This document shows, in pieces, positions 32,145-41,709 of a DNA stretch of 64,000 bases. Every line of letters begins with the position of its first letter. The first letter of the stretch is position 1. Source of the DNA: Arthrobacter sp. Y81. GTDB taxonomy: Bacteria > Actinomycetota > Actinomycetes > Actinomycetales > Micrococcaceae. The notes beneath the pieces are model-generated. The model did no database searches, was not told the DNA's origin, and saw nothing but the letters and a program-made list of their open reading frames with translations. Location: positions 1 through 64,000 of the forward strand of contig NZ_PJIL01000021.1 in assembly GCF_002929335.1 (NCBI RefSeq), written 5' to 3'. A program made the translations under genes and the position numbers.

Positions 32145-33056
32145 TCAGCGGCCGCCGGCCGCCCGCCGTCGTGCGGCAAAGGCGAACAGCGCGGTGGTGG
32201 CCACCGTGGCAACGTACCCGGCCACGACGATCAGTGAGATGCCGCCCCAGAAGTAGCTGGTGGTGCTGCCGCCCTGGCCGGGGATGTACCGGGTGAGCAA
32301 ATACGCGGCGGCCGCCGCAAACACCAGGGAGATCAGGCCCGGCAGCCGGATCCACCAGCGCGACGACGCCCAGTGCCCGCCGAAGCCGTCCCACACGTTC
32401 CATGAATTGCCCGTGCGGATGATCAGCCACCCGGCCGGGATCGCGAACGCGCCCACCAGCAGGAAGGCTGCCACGACGTCGGCGGGGCGGTGCCACTGGT
32501 TCACCACCGTGGAGATTCCGGACACGATGGCGAAGCTGCCGCCCACGAAGCCTGCGAACGGCCGCCAGCGCGGCGAGGTCATCAGGAACACGGCGGCCGC
32601 GGCCGACGCTGCCAGTGTGGTGTGGCCGGACGGCAACGAATTCAATTCCAGGGTTTCGACGCCGCGGAACGGCCGGGCCGGCAGCAGTTCCTTCAGTACC
32701 TGCGTGGCGATGTTCGCGCCGATGCACGCGGCCACGGCAATGCCCGCGGCCCTCCACCGCTTGCGGATCACCGTGACAAAGAGGACGACGACGGCGGCCA
32801 TCACCAGCGAGATGGTGGGCAACCAGTCCAGGAACCTGGTGGCGGCCTTCCCGGCGGGCCCGTGGATGGCGACGGCCTCCACGAGTGCGGATTCGTCGAT
32901 GTACTGTCCCGTCGTGGTCCGCACGAAGAAGTAGTACGTGGCGATCAGGCCTGCCAAACAGGCCAGCGTTGCGAGGATGCACAGCGCGGCCAGGCGCTTT
33001 GCGCCACGCACCTGCCCGGCGGGCCGCCGTCGGGAATCTTGAAGGTGAGAGCTCAT
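32145..33056 (-). CDS. PAP2-family membrane phosphatase
   Basis: About 303 aa with six or so membrane helices. The acid phosphatase motifs are KELLPARP (motif 1), LPSGHTT (motif 2) and VVNQWHRPADV (motif 3). Such enzymes dephosphorylate lipid phosphates such as undecaprenyl pyrophosphate at the membrane surface. The start ATG 33056 follows GGAGGTG closely; the spacing is tight. It converges on the TIM-barrel gene, 16 bp apart. Confidence 0.88.
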   Translation of the reverse strand: MSSHLQDSRRRPAGQVRGAKRLAALCILATLACLAGLIATYYFFVRTTTGQYIDESALVEAVAIHGPAGKAATRFLDWLPTISLVMAAVVVLFVTVIRKRWRAAGIAVAACIGANIATQVLKELLPARPFRGVETLELNSLPSGHTTLAASAAAAVFLMTSPRWRPFAGFVGGSFAIVSGISTVVNQWHRPADVVAAFLLVGAFAIPAGWLIIRTGNSWNVWDGFGGHWASSRWWIRLPGLISLVFAAAAAYLLTRYIPGQGGSTTSYFWGGISLIVVAGYVATVATTALFAFAARRRAAGGR

Positions 33057-33610
33057 CACCTCCAGCGTCCCACAAAATGCTGGGAGCAGTCTGAGGAAAG
33101 TGCCTGCGCCGCGCCTCCGCTGCGGGCCCAGGAGCACCGTACCGAGGGCCACCACTGGCTGCAATTGCGCCCCAAAACAGGTAGCAAATACTCGTGCTGG
33201 CCGGTGGCGAGTTTCCTACGCTAGGGATATCGGCCGCCAGCCGACCAGCACTAAGCCGGCGACCGTAGCGGATGCCAATGCCCACGACGACGGTGACACG
33301 CAGGGCATTGGCGTCCGCAAAACCCCGCATTTGCGCGCCCTGGTTCGAGGCGTATTTGCGGGCCTCTTCCGTGTCCGGATTTGGCGGGCCGCCGGCTTTG
33401 GCGTAGCGCCGGCGTCGATTAACCGTTGACACCCCGGCGACAGCGGCGCTAGCTTGAACGTATTGTCGGCCTGAACACAGCGGCCGCAATATCACCCGCA
33501 ATATCACCGCATCACAACTGGTCTCGTCGCCTAACTGGCATTTGATGTTTACCAACATTGGCAGGTCAGGCCCGTATGCGTCCCCTCCTGCCATCTTCAG
33601 GAGTGCTGCC
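33057..33610. other. Intergenic region with inverted repeat
   Basis: 554 bp between divergent genes. GATGCCAATGCCC (33270-33282) and GGGCATTGGCGTC (about 33302-33314) form a 13-bp inverted repeat with one mismatch. TTGACA at 33426 with TAGCTT 18 bp downstream is a promoter candidate for the gene at 33611. A minus-strand frame here has no start or domain. Confidence 0.4.
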
Positions 33611-34255
33611 ATGAACCGAAAAATGAGGTATTTGTGCCTGCCCGCCGCCCTGGCGCTGGCATTGCTTACGGGAATTTCCGCTCCGGCGTCCGCCGGATCC
33701 GATGGCGGAGGCGGGGCTGCAGGGCCGTGGCCCCCGCAGGACACTGACGGAAAGTACGTCTCCGTGCCCGATGAGTACTACGCCCCCTACGAGTTCGAGG
33801 CCTGCGACACCACCATCAAGGTGGAAGCCGGCGACGAGCGCGAGGTGAAGTACAAGGGCGAGAAGAAGGACGACGGGACCCTGGTGATCAGGTACCGCGG
33901 CGACGCCACCGTTGACCTGACCCGTGTGTCCGACGGTGCGACCATCGACGAGCTGGACGTCTCCGGGCCCTTCACCATGAAGCTCGCAGGGGACGGCCTG
34001 AGTGCCCACCTGTCCGCACGGGGTCCCAGCCTGGTGTTCGCCATGGGAGCCGCTGACGAGAAAGCCTTCGAGGACGAGGGCCTGCCCAAGGCGTTCTACT
34101 TCAAGGAAGGACGGCTGGCAGGCAACGTAGTTTATGCTGCCGCTGACCAGATGGAGATAGTCTCCGGCGAGATCACGCACAACAGCATCCGGCACGCAAA
34201 GGACATCTGCAAGCTGCTGGACCGCGCCAAGGATGACGACCACAACCACCGGTAA
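33611..34255 (+). CDS. Secreted hypothetical protein, 214 aa
   Basis: Start ATG 33611 with AGGAG 7 nt upstream. The signal peptide (MRYLCLPAALALALLTGI) is cleaved near APASA, followed by a Gly-rich linker and a charged beta-rich domain: YEFEACDTTIKVEAGDEREV, then KYKGEKKDDGTLVIRYRGDA. It ends KDDDHNHR. Similar secreted proteins occur in Arthrobacter, but no family name is known to me. Confidence 0.75.
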   Translation: MNRKMRYLCLPAALALALLTGISAPASAGSDGGGGAAGPWPPQDTDGKYVSVPDEYYAPYEFEACDTTIKVEAGDEREVKYKGEKKDDGTLVIRYRGDATVDLTRVSDGATIDELDVSGPFTMKLAGDGLSAHLSARGPSLVFAMGAADEKAFEDEGLPKAFYFKEGRLAGNVVYAAADQMEIVSGEITHNSIRHAKDICKLLDRAKDDDHNHR

Positions 34256-34413
34256 ATCCACGTTTGGCTAGGGCGCTCTGGGCCCTTCCAACCGGCGGCC
34301 ATCGCACGCTGTTTGCGGCGCGTGATGGCCGCTTTCCTGAGTACATCGGAGCCGCCAAAACGAGTAGCGGGTACTCACGCGGCGGCGGCCCGGGATCCCT
34401 AAGATTTTATCAA

Positions 34414-34435
34414 CGGTCCGGTTTTACACGGACCG
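34414..34435 (+). terminator. Short hairpin after the secreted protein gene
   Basis: CGGTCCG (34414-34420) pairs with CGGACCG (34429-34435) around GTTTTACA. There is no T tract after it. It is a weak terminator candidate. Confidence 0.35.
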
Positions 34436-34494
34436 CCCCGCAGCAGATCCGGCGGTTAGACCGCAGGGAATGTGCGCCCGGGGCTCCTTGAGCT

Positions 34495-34597
34495 GGGCCG
34501 GCGGCGACGAGTCTCATAAACGTGAAGCTCGCCCCCAGTCGCCGTCGGCCCTACCAAGGGACTCCTTGGCCTCCCTATCTGCAGCGGGGCTTTTTTG
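34495..34597 (+). terminator. Strong RNA hairpin and T tract upstream of menC
   Basis: GGGCCGGCGGCGAC (34495-34508) pairs with GTCGCCGTCGGCCC (34538-34551), a 14-bp stem with one G-T wobble. A 6-bp hairpin CCAAGGgactCCTTGG follows, and GGGGCTTTTTTG ends the region near 34590. It could terminate the upstream transcript or form a leader for menC. A tRNA was considered and rejected. Confidence 0.5.
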
Positions 34598-34636
34598 CGT
34601 CGGCCCGTTGTCAGGGGTGCCCGGTAGAGTGAAATC

Positions 34637-35674
34637 ATGCCTGCCGACGCGCCCAGCCAGCCCCAACCGAAGGATGCAGCCCTTCCTTCCCTGGACCGGC
34701 TTTTAGCGTCCGCCCATGTGGTGAGCCTGCCCATGCGCGTGAAGTTCCGCGGCATCACCCAGCGTGAGGCCCTGCTGCTGGAAGGCCCGCTGGGATGGGG
34801 CGAGTTCTGCCCCTTCCCCGAATATGGCGACGCCGAAGCCTCCCGCTGGCTCGCCGCCGCAGTCGAGGCCGCCTGGCAGGGCTTTCCTGCGCCGCTGCGA
34901 TCTGTGATTCCCGTGAACGCCACCGTTCCGGCCGTCTCCGCGGACCGTGTTCCGGAGGTGCTGGCCCGGTTCGGCCGCGTGGATGCCGTCAAGATCAAGG
35001 TGGCTGAACGCGGCCAGACGCTCGACGACGACGCCGCCCGGGTTGCCGCCGTCCGCAGCACCCTCCCGCACGCCGCCATCCGGGTGGACGCGAACGGCGG
35101 GTGGGACGTTCCCACGGCTGTGGAGGCACTGACCCGGCTGTCCGCCGTCGGGCTTGAATACGCCGAGCAGCCGGTGCCGGACATCGACGGCCTGGCCGAG
35201 GTGCGCCGCCAGCTGCGGGCCGCCGGCATTCCCCTGCTGATCGCCGCGGACGAAAGCGTGCGCAAGGAGGACGACCCCCTGCGCGTGGCGCGGGCGGGAG
35301 CGGCCGACCTCATCGTGGTGAAGGTGGCGCCGCTCGGGGGAGTGCGGCGCGCGCTGGACATCGTGGCGCAGGCCGGGCTGCCCGCCGTCGTGAGCTCCGC
35401 GCTGGACACCTCGGTGGGGATCCGCGCCGGGCTGGCTTTGGCGGCGGCCCTGCCGGAACTGCCGTACGCGTGCGGGCTGGGGACGGTGTCCCTGCTCGCG
35501 GCCGACGTCACCCGGGATCCGCTCGTGGCCGACGACGGCGCCATCCGCCTCCGCGACGTCACCGCCGACGCCGGGCTGCTTGAGGAGTTCGCGGCCCCCG
35601 CCGACCGCCGGGACTGGTGGCTGGACCGCCTCCGCCGGGTGCACGCCGTGCTGGCCGCCCCCGCCCAGGTCTGA
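34637..35674 (+). CDS. menC: o-Succinylbenzoate synthase
   Basis: 345 aa, enolase superfamily. The catalytic KxK is in DAVKIKV, a metal ligand in IRVDANGGWDVP, and the second-half motifs are YAEQPVPDIDG, IAADESVR and VVKVAPLGGV. It dehydrates SHCHC to o-succinylbenzoate in menaquinone synthesis. ATG 34637 is preceded 5 nt earlier by TAGAGT, so the transcript may have little or no leader. menD, menF and menG lie further along the window rather than beside it. Confidence 0.92.
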   Translation: MPADAPSQPQPKDAALPSLDRLLASAHVVSLPMRVKFRGITQREALLLEGPLGWGEFCPFPEYGDAEASRWLAAAVEAAWQGFPAPLRSVIPVNATVPAVSADRVPEVLARFGRVDAVKIKVAERGQTLDDDAARVAAVRSTLPHAAIRVDANGGWDVPTAVEALTRLSAVGLEYAEQPVPDIDGLAEVRRQLRAAGIPLLIAADESVRKEDDPLRVARAGAADLIVVKVAPLGGVRRALDIVAQAGLPAVVSSALDTSVGIRAGLALAAALPELPYACGLGTVSLLAADVTRDPLVADDGAIRLRDVTADAGLLEEFAAPADRRDWWLDRLRRVHAVLAAPAQV

Positions 35675-35727
35675 CGCGCTCTCACTTTTGGCGGGTTTTT
35701 CCGGGACGCTCTCTCACTTCCTGCGGG
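35674..35727. repeat. Family A repeat, site 2 (2 units)
   Basis: Two reverse-oriented units (ACGCGCTCTCACTTTTGGCG and GACGCTCTCTCACTTCCTGC) in the gap between menC and the PhoX gene, which are co-directional. This is the only site without forward units. Confidence 0.8.
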
Positions 35728-35827
35728 TCACCACCGGTTCACCGGATCTTCATCTGGCTGTCGGCTCCCGGTTGGAAGCGGCTGACAGGGTGGGCGGGAC
35801 CTCATCGGATTCCTTGGAAGGCCCCCC

Positions 35828-37906
35828 ATGTCTGAAACGACCGGACGCAAGTTTGCCCTGCTCCCCATGCTTGGCCACACCAAAGGCAAGCGCAGCCCCG
35901 TCACCTGCGCGCTGAAGTGCGACAACGCCTGCTCGGGCGAGGTCTGCAACACCAGCTCAAACAGCTACTTCCGCGACATCGCCTCCGCCACCATGTCCCG
36001 CCGCGCCGCCCTCGGCTTCGGCGCCGCCGGTGCGCTCGCCGTCGTGCTGGGCAGTGCGGTCACGTCCGCCGGAACTGCAGTGGCCGACGGCGGCACCGGC
36101 CTCGCCGCCGCAGCAAAGGACGGCTTCGGCAAGTCCAAGCTGCAGTTCACCGCGATCCCGTCCATCGCCGCCGACGTGGACACCCTGACCGTGCCGGCCG
36201 GGTTCACCTGGCAGCCCGTGATCCGCTGGGGAGACCCGATCTTCAACGATGCTCCCGCGTTCGACATCAACAACCAGACGGCGGCCGCGCAGGAAAAGCA
36301 GTTCGGCTACAACAACGACTACACGGACATCCTCGAGGTTCCGGGCAGCAAGGGCCGCCGCGCCGTGCTCTTCGCCAACCACGAGTACACCAACGAAAAC
36401 ATCATGTTCCCGGCCACCATGCCGGCCGCCGATGTCCGCGCAGTGGGGGCTGCCGCGCACGGCCTGACCGTGGTGGAGCTGGAGCGGCAGAACAAGAACA
36501 AGCCGTGGAGCTACGTCCAGGGCGCCGGGCTCAACCGCCGCTACCTGAACAGCACGGTCTACGAACTCACCGGTCCGGCTGCCGGTTCCTCGCTCATGAA
36601 GACCATCGACGACCCGTCCGGCCGCAAGATCAAGGGCACTCTCGGCAACTGCGCGGGCGGAACCACACCGTGGGGAACCATCCTGTCCGGCGAGGAGAAC
36701 TTCAACGGGTACTTCGTCTCCCCGGGCACGTCCGCCAGCGACAAGCGCTACGGCCTGACGTCGTCGGCCACGGCGCGCAAATGGGAACTGGACGACCCCC
36801 GCTTCGACACCCGCAACGCCGGCTACGCGAACGAGGCCAACCGCTTCGGCTGGATCGTGGAAGTGGACCCGTTTGACCCCACGTCCACGCCGAAGAAGCA
36901 CTCCTCGCTGGGCCGGTTCAAGCACGAGGGCGCCAACGTGATCGTGGCCGAATCGGGGCATGCGGTGGCCTACTCCGGCGACGACGAGCGCTTCGACTAC
37001 CTCTACAAGTTCGTTTCGAAGGACAAGTACCGCGAAGGCGACCGCAAGCACAACATGACGCTGCTGTCCGCCGGCAACCTGTACGTGGCCAAGTTCACCG
37101 GCAACTCGCCCGCGGCCGAGATCACCGGGACCGGTGCGGTACCGGCCGACGGTGCGTTCGACGGCACCGGCGAATGGCTGCCGCTGGTGGTTGACGGGGC
37201 CTCGGCTGTGCCCGGGATGTCCGTCGAAGAGGTCCTGGTCTACACCCGGCTGGCCGCGGACAAGGTGGGTCCCACCAAGATGGACCGCTGCGAGGACGTG
37301 GAGCCCAGCCTGCACACCGGCAAGGTCTACGTTGCCTGCACCAACAACTCGGACCGCGGCAAGGCGGGCAAGGAAGGCGCCACCGAGATCAACCCGCGCA
37401 ACGCCAACCGCGACGGCCACATCGTGGAAATCACCGAAACCGGCGACCAGACTGCCACAGCGTTCACCTGGAACCTGCTGATGGTCTGCGGCGATCCTGC
37501 CCAGGGCGACGTCACCTACTTCTCCGGCTTCCCGGTGGACCAGGTCTCGCCGATCTCCTGCCCGGACAACCTGGCGTTCGATTCCGTGGGCAACCTGTGG
37601 ATCTCCACCGACGGCGCCCCCGCCGGCATCGGCCGCGCGGACGGATTGTTCAAGGTGACGCTCGACGGCGCTGACCGCGGCAAGGTGGAGCAGTTCCTGG
37701 CCGTCCCGCGCGACGGCGAGACGTGCGGCCCGATCGTCCACGACGACGAGCGCACCGTCTTTGTCTCCGTGCAGCACCCGGGGGAGGAAGGCACGTTCGA
37801 CGCACCGAACTCGTACTTCCCGGACTACGTTCCGGCAGGCACGACGCCGGCGCGTGGCCAGGCGCGCGCCCCGCGCCCGTCGGTGGTCCAGGTCTTCCGG
37901 GGCTAG
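35828..37906 (+). CDS. phoX: PhoX-family secreted alkaline phosphatase (DUF839)
   Basis: 692 aa. The twin-arginine motif SRRAALGFGAAGALAVVLG near residue 57 indicates Tat export after folding. PhoX features include LFANHEYTNENIMFP, GTLGNCAGGTTPWGTILSGE with ENFNGYF, and PDNLAFDSVGNLWISTDG. PhoX enzymes are Ca/Fe-dependent phosphomonoesterases active at low phosphate. No PhoB box was searched. The N-terminal 55 residues before the Tat motif include four cysteines, which is unusual for a Tat signal. Confidence 0.88.
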   Translation: MSETTGRKFALLPMLGHTKGKRSPVTCALKCDNACSGEVCNTSSNSYFRDIASATMSRRAALGFGAAGALAVVLGSAVTSAGTAVADGGTGLAAAAKDGFGKSKLQFTAIPSIAADVDTLTVPAGFTWQPVIRWGDPIFNDAPAFDINNQTAAAQEKQFGYNNDYTDILEVPGSKGRRAVLFANHEYTNENIMFPATMPAADVRAVGAAAHGLTVVELERQNKNKPWSYVQGAGLNRRYLNSTVYELTGPAAGSSLMKTIDDPSGRKIKGTLGNCAGGTTPWGTILSGEENFNGYFVSPGTSASDKRYGLTSSATARKWELDDPRFDTRNAGYANEANRFGWIVEVDPFDPTSTPKKHSSLGRFKHEGANVIVAESGHAVAYSGDDERFDYLYKFVSKDKYREGDRKHNMTLLSAGNLYVAKFTGNSPAAEITGTGAVPADGAFDGTGEWLPLVVDGASAVPGMSVEEVLVYTRLAADKVGPTKMDRCEDVEPSLHTGKVYVACTNNSDRGKAGKEGATEINPRNANRDGHIVEITETGDQTATAFTWNLLMVCGDPAQGDVTYFSGFPVDQVSPISCPDNLAFDSVGNLWISTDGAPAGIGRADGLFKVTLDGADRGKVEQFLAVPRDGETCGPIVHDDERTVFVSVQHPGEEGTFDAPNSYFPDYVPAGTTPARGQARAPRPSVVQVFRG

Positions 37907-37960
37907 AGCCGCTTCATACTAATCGGGCCGGCTCACCCCTCGGGCCCGCCCCACCTTCCA

Positions 37961-38106
37961 GGACGCTCTCTCACTTTTGGTGCCTTTTCGGCGGACGCTC
38001 TCTCACGTCCCTGGCCGCACGGCCGGGAGGTGAGAGAGCGTTCCCTTTTTGGCGGCAGGAAGTGAGAGAGCGTCCCGGATTTAACCGCAGGATGTGAGAG
38101 AGGGTC
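37961..38106. repeat. Family A repeat array, site 3 (5 units)
   Basis: Two reverse units (from 37961 and 37994) and three forward units (about 38028, 38056 and 38087), forming a nested palindrome between the co-directional phoX and argS genes. It ends 16 bp before the argS -10 candidate. Confidence 0.85.
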
Positions 38107-38136
38107 GGAAGGGCCGGGGACTGATAATTTGAGCTT

Positions 38137-39930
38137 GTGAATAATCCGGCCGAGATGGTTGTCCCCAGAGTCCAGGCAGCTATTGCCCAAGCGTTCGGCG
38201 AAGAGTTCCGGGACACTGACCCGGTGGTCCGGCCGTCGCAATTCGCGGACATCCAGGTCAACGCCGCCATGGCGCTCGCGAAGAAGGTGGGCCTGGCTCC
38301 ACGCGACGCTGCCGCACGCATTGTCGAGTCCCTGGAGCTCGACGGCCTCTGCACCGGCGTTGAAATCTCCGGCCCCGGCTTCATCAACCTCACGTTCGAC
38401 GGCACCTGGATCGAAGAGCTGCTCAACGCCCAGGCTTCCCAGCCGCAAGGCGGGCCGGAGACGCAAGCCCAGCGCGTCGTCGTCGACTATTCCTCCCCAA
38501 ACGTTGCGAAGGAAATGCACGTGGGGCACCTCCGCACCACCGTGGTGGGGGACAGCCTGGTCCGCGTCCTCGAGGCGCTGGGCCACACGGTGATCCGGCA
38601 GAACCACATCGGCGACTGGGGCACGCCCTTCGGCATGCTGATTGAGCACTGGCTGGAGATCGGCGAGGACTCACCCGAGGCCGCGCTGCTGGTGGAGGAC
38701 CCCAGCGCGTTCTACCAGGCGGCGCGGGCAAAGTTCGACGGCGACCCCGACTTCGCGACGCGCGCCCGACTCCGCGTCGTGTCACTCCAGTCGGCTCACG
38801 AGGAGACGCTGGAAGTCTGGCAGCGGCTGGTGGACCACTCGAAGGTCTACTTCAACGCCATCTACGCCACGTTGGGAGTCAGCCTCGAGGACGACCACAT
38901 CGCGGGTGAAAGTTCGTACGATCCCCATCTAGCACAGCTGTGCCAGGAACTGGAGGAACGGGGCCTGGCCCGCGTCAGCGAAGGGGCGCTGTGCACTTTC
39001 CCCGCCGGGTTTACGGGCCGGGACGGCGAGCCGCTGCCGCTCATCATCCGCAAGTCCGACGGCGGGTACGGGTACGCCACGACGGACCTCGCGACCATCC
39101 GGTACCGGGTCCAGGACCTCCAAGCCGACCGCATCCTCTACGTGGTGGGCGCCCCGCAAAACGTCCACCTGCGGATGGTCATGGAGTCGGCGCGCGAGGC
39201 CGGCTGGCTGCCTGACACGGTCGAAGCGACCCATGTGCAGATCGGCAACGTGCTGGGCGAGGACGGCAAGATCCTGAAGTCCCGCTCGGGCACGCCGGTG
39301 AAGCTGATGGCCCTGCTGGACGAGGCCGTGGACCGCGCCCGCGCCGTGGTGGACTCGAGCCGGCCGGACCTCCCGGAGGACGTGCGCGCCGTAACTGCCC
39401 GGCAGGTGGGCATCGGGGCGGTGAAGTATGCCGACCTCTCCGTGGGCCACGATACCGAGTATGTATTTGACTTTGACCGCATGCTCGCGCTCAGCGGCAA
39501 CACCGGGCCGTATGTGCAGTACGCCGCCGCGCGGATCCGTTCAATCCTTCGGAAGGCTGGCGAGGCGGAGTCTGTGGGGGAGGCAGGGTCCCTGGTCGGG
39601 GTGGCTGGGTCCCCGGGCGAGCCGGTGGCCGGCGAGCCGACGGCGGCTGCGTCCATCGCCGTCGTCGAACCCGCCGAACGTGCCCTGGCCCTGCACCTGC
39701 TGGAGTATGGTGCCAACCTTCGCCGGGTGGGGGAACTCCTCGAGCCGCACCGACTGTGTGCGTACCTGTTCGAGCTCGCGCAGCTGTTCACGTCCTTCTA
39801 CGACCAGTGCCCCGTGCTCAAGGCGGACGATTCCGTTCGCCAGTCGCGGCTGGCCCTGTGCGCACTGGTCCTCCACAGGCTCTCCGAGGGGCTGGACGTG
39901 CTGGGCATCGAGACCCCGGAGAACATGTAG
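38137..39930 (+). CDS. argS: Arginyl-tRNA synthetase
   Basis: 597 aa, class I synthetase. The HIGH-type motif is KEMHVGHLRTT, an N-terminal additional domain precedes it, and the C-terminal anticodon-binding helical domain includes YVQYAAARIRSI. KILKSRSGTPVKL stands at the KMSKS position. A Gly/Glu/Ala-rich insert (about residues 470-505) in the C-terminal domain is unusual. GATAAT at 38123-38128 is 8 nt before GTG 38137, so the mRNA is probably leaderless. Confidence 0.92.
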   Translation: MNNPAEMVVPRVQAAIAQAFGEEFRDTDPVVRPSQFADIQVNAAMALAKKVGLAPRDAAARIVESLELDGLCTGVEISGPGFINLTFDGTWIEELLNAQASQPQGGPETQAQRVVVDYSSPNVAKEMHVGHLRTTVVGDSLVRVLEALGHTVIRQNHIGDWGTPFGMLIEHWLEIGEDSPEAALLVEDPSAFYQAARAKFDGDPDFATRARLRVVSLQSAHEETLEVWQRLVDHSKVYFNAIYATLGVSLEDDHIAGESSYDPHLAQLCQELEERGLARVSEGALCTFPAGFTGRDGEPLPLIIRKSDGGYGYATTDLATIRYRVQDLQADRILYVVGAPQNVHLRMVMESAREAGWLPDTVEATHVQIGNVLGEDGKILKSRSGTPVKLMALLDEAVDRARAVVDSSRPDLPEDVRAVTARQVGIGAVKYADLSVGHDTEYVFDFDRMLALSGNTGPYVQYAAARIRSILRKAGEAESVGEAGSLVGVAGSPGEPVAGEPTAAASIAVVEPAERALALHLLEYGANLRRVGELLEPHRLCAYLFELAQLFTSFYDQCPVLKADDSVRQSRLALCALVLHRLSEGLDVLGIETPENM

Positions 39931-40190
39931 CCGCAGGATGTGAGAGCGCCCGGGTTCTTGTAGGCGCCCGCTGGCCGACCAGCCAGGACCGCGTGCGGCA
40001 TACCGCCGACGCTCTCTCACTTTTTGCAAGGTTTTGACCGACGCTCTCTCACTTTTTGCGAGGTTTTGACCGACGCTCTCTCACCTCTTGCCGCAAACGT
40101 GCGGGCGAGGTGGGAGAGCGTCCGGGTTTGAAGCGGCAGGAAGTGAGAGAGCGTCCGGGTTTGAAGCGGCAGGAAGTGAGAGAGCGTCGC
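39931..40190. repeat. Family A repeat array, site 4 (7 units)
   Basis: One forward unit directly after argS (39933), three reverse units (about 40008, 40039 and 40071), then three forward units (about 40107, 40136 and 40171). The largest array with site 5. It sits between argS and the fructan operon, upstream of the LacI operators. Confidence 0.85.
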
Positions 40191-40228
40191 AGAGACGCGC
40201 CCAAGTCGCGACGTCTAACTTGTGACGA

Positions 40229-40275
40229 TTGACACGTGTTAGGTCGTTGATCTACAGTTCCTAACACGTGTTAGG
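40229..40275 (+). promoter_or_regulatory. Promoter and LacI-type operators of the fructan operon
   Basis: TTGACA (40229-40234) and TACAGT (40253-40258) are 18 bp apart. The palindrome CTAACACGTGTTAG occurs perfectly as CCTAACACGTGTTAGG at 40260-40275 and, with two mismatches, at 40229-40242 overlapping the -35 element. A third, two-mismatch copy lies at 46247-46260 before the LacI gene. Repression would block both RNA polymerase binding and clearance. Confidence 0.75.
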
Positions 40276-40287
40276 AAGGAAATTGAC

Positions 40288-41709
40288 ATGACCGGAGCCA
40301 CAAACGGGCACCTGCGGGAATTCACCCGCCGTACCGCCCTTGGTGCCCTCGGCGCGGGAATTATCGGAGCAACCGTGGCATCGTGGCCGCGACTCTCCGG
40401 GACGGACATTCCGGGCCGCGGGGACAACAGCCTCAGCATCGCCATCATGGGCACCGCCGCGGACGCCGCCGCCCGCCAGCGCGCCATCGATGCATTCACC
40501 CGACTCCACCCTGAGATCAAGGTCAAGGTCCAGGCCATCCAGGCCGTGGACTGGAAGGACTTCTTCACCAAGATCCTTACCATGGTGGCCGCGGGCACCC
40601 CGCCGGACGTGGTCTATGTGGCCACCGAAGGCGCCCAGCTGTTCGCGGAAAAACTCGCCCACCCGCTCGACGAGTACGTGCGCCGTGACGCCGCGGACAT
40701 GGCGGAGTTCTTCGACGACGTCCACCCCAGCCTGGTGGAAGCCTTCATGTACAAGGGCAGCCTGTACCAGCTCCCCATGGACTGGAACGCGGCCAACATG
40801 TACTACAACACCACCGCGTTCGCGCAGGCAGGGCTGGAGCGCCCCGCGGATGACTGGACCCACGTGGACTTCCGGAACAGCCTCGCCGCCATGCGCAAGG
40901 CCCGCACCTCGGACTTCACCCCGTACTACTGGACCAACCGCCTCTTCGGCGGTGTGGTGCCGTGGCTGTACGCGAACGACACCAGCTTCCTGAAGGAGAC
41001 CAGGTCCGCCGGCGGGGAGTGGCTTTGGGACGGCTTCTACGCCAACGATCCCTCCCGCAGCCTCAGGTCGGGCGGGTACCAGTGGCTGGAGCCCAACGCC
41101 AATGACGACCGCGTGTTCGAGTCCTTCGACTACCTGCGCGGGCTGGTCAAGGACGGACTCGGGGTCCGCCCGGAGGAAGGCGGCGGCAGTTCGCTCGTCG
41201 GGCTGTTCGCATCCAACCGCATCGGGACGACGCCGGCCGGCGGCTACTGGGTGCAGGGCCTGCACGAGGCCGGGATGGGCGAAAACGATTTCGACGTCCA
41301 GTTCTTCCCGCGCTGGAAGACGCAGCGCCACCAGTTCGGCACCGCCGGCTACGCGATCATGAAGACCGCCAAGGACAAAGACGCCGCCTGGGAGTGGATC
41401 AAGTTCAGCTCCAGCCGCGAGGCGATGGAACTGATCTTCCCCAACCCGATCACGACGCCGGCGCGCCGCTCCATGGTCAACGAGCAGCTCTACGCCGGCA
41501 AGGGACCCGCCAACTGGAAGGTCTTCTACGACACCCTGGACAGGTTCCCCACCACCGGCCCCATTCCGGCCCCACCGCAGCAGGCAGCCGTCGAAACGGC
41601 CCTGATGAAGAACGTATCGCTGGCTGTCAGCGGCGACGAGCGCCAGCTCAAGCAGGCCCTCGCCTCCATGCAGCGCGACCTTGAACTGGCCCTGAGGAGG
41701 CAGTCATGA
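40288..41709 (+). CDS. Sugar ABC transporter substrate-binding protein
   Basis: 473 aa, family 1 binding protein. The N terminus carries a twin-arginine-like start (RRTALGALGAGIIG) rather than a lipobox. Body motifs: IAIMGTAADAAARQRAIDAF and YQLPMDWNAANMYYNTTAFA. AAGGAAATTGAC precedes the ATG. It is the first gene of the operon of two permeases and a GH32 enzyme, so it should bind fructo-oligosaccharides or sucrose (inference). No ATPase is in the operon; a shared MsiK-type ATPase is expected elsewhere. Confidence 0.88.
   Translation: MTGATNGHLREFTRRTALGALGAGIIGATVASWPRLSGTDIPGRGDNSLSIAIMGTAADAAARQRAIDAFTRLHPEIKVKVQAIQAVDWKDFFTKILTMVAAGTPPDVVYVATEGAQLFAEKLAHPLDEYVRRDAADMAEFFDDVHPSLVEAFMYKGSLYQLPMDWNAANMYYNTTAFAQAGLERPADDWTHVDFRNSLAAMRKARTSDFTPYYWTNRLFGGVVPWLYANDTSFLKETRSAGGEWLWDGFYANDPSRSLRSGGYQWLEPNANDDRVFESFDYLRGLVKDGLGVRPEEGGGSSLVGLFASNRIGTTPAGGYWVQGLHEAGMGENDFDVQFFPRWKTQRHQFGTAGYAIMKTAKDKDAAWEWIKFSSSREAMELIFPNPITTPARRSMVNEQLYAGKGPANWKVFYDTLDRFPTTGPIPAPPQQAAVETALMKNVSLAVSGDERQLKQALASMQRDLELALRRQS

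Noticed and set aside
31987..33744. 585-aa minus-strand ORF
   Set aside because: It covers the PAP2 gene in a wrong frame and the GH25-like gene antisense; composition is Arg/Pro-rich shadow.
34495..34560. Possible tRNA-Met (CTCATAA and ACCA seen)
   Set aside because: No T-loop GTTCRA, no proper acceptor pairing, and the dominant structure is a single long stem. Treated as a hairpin.
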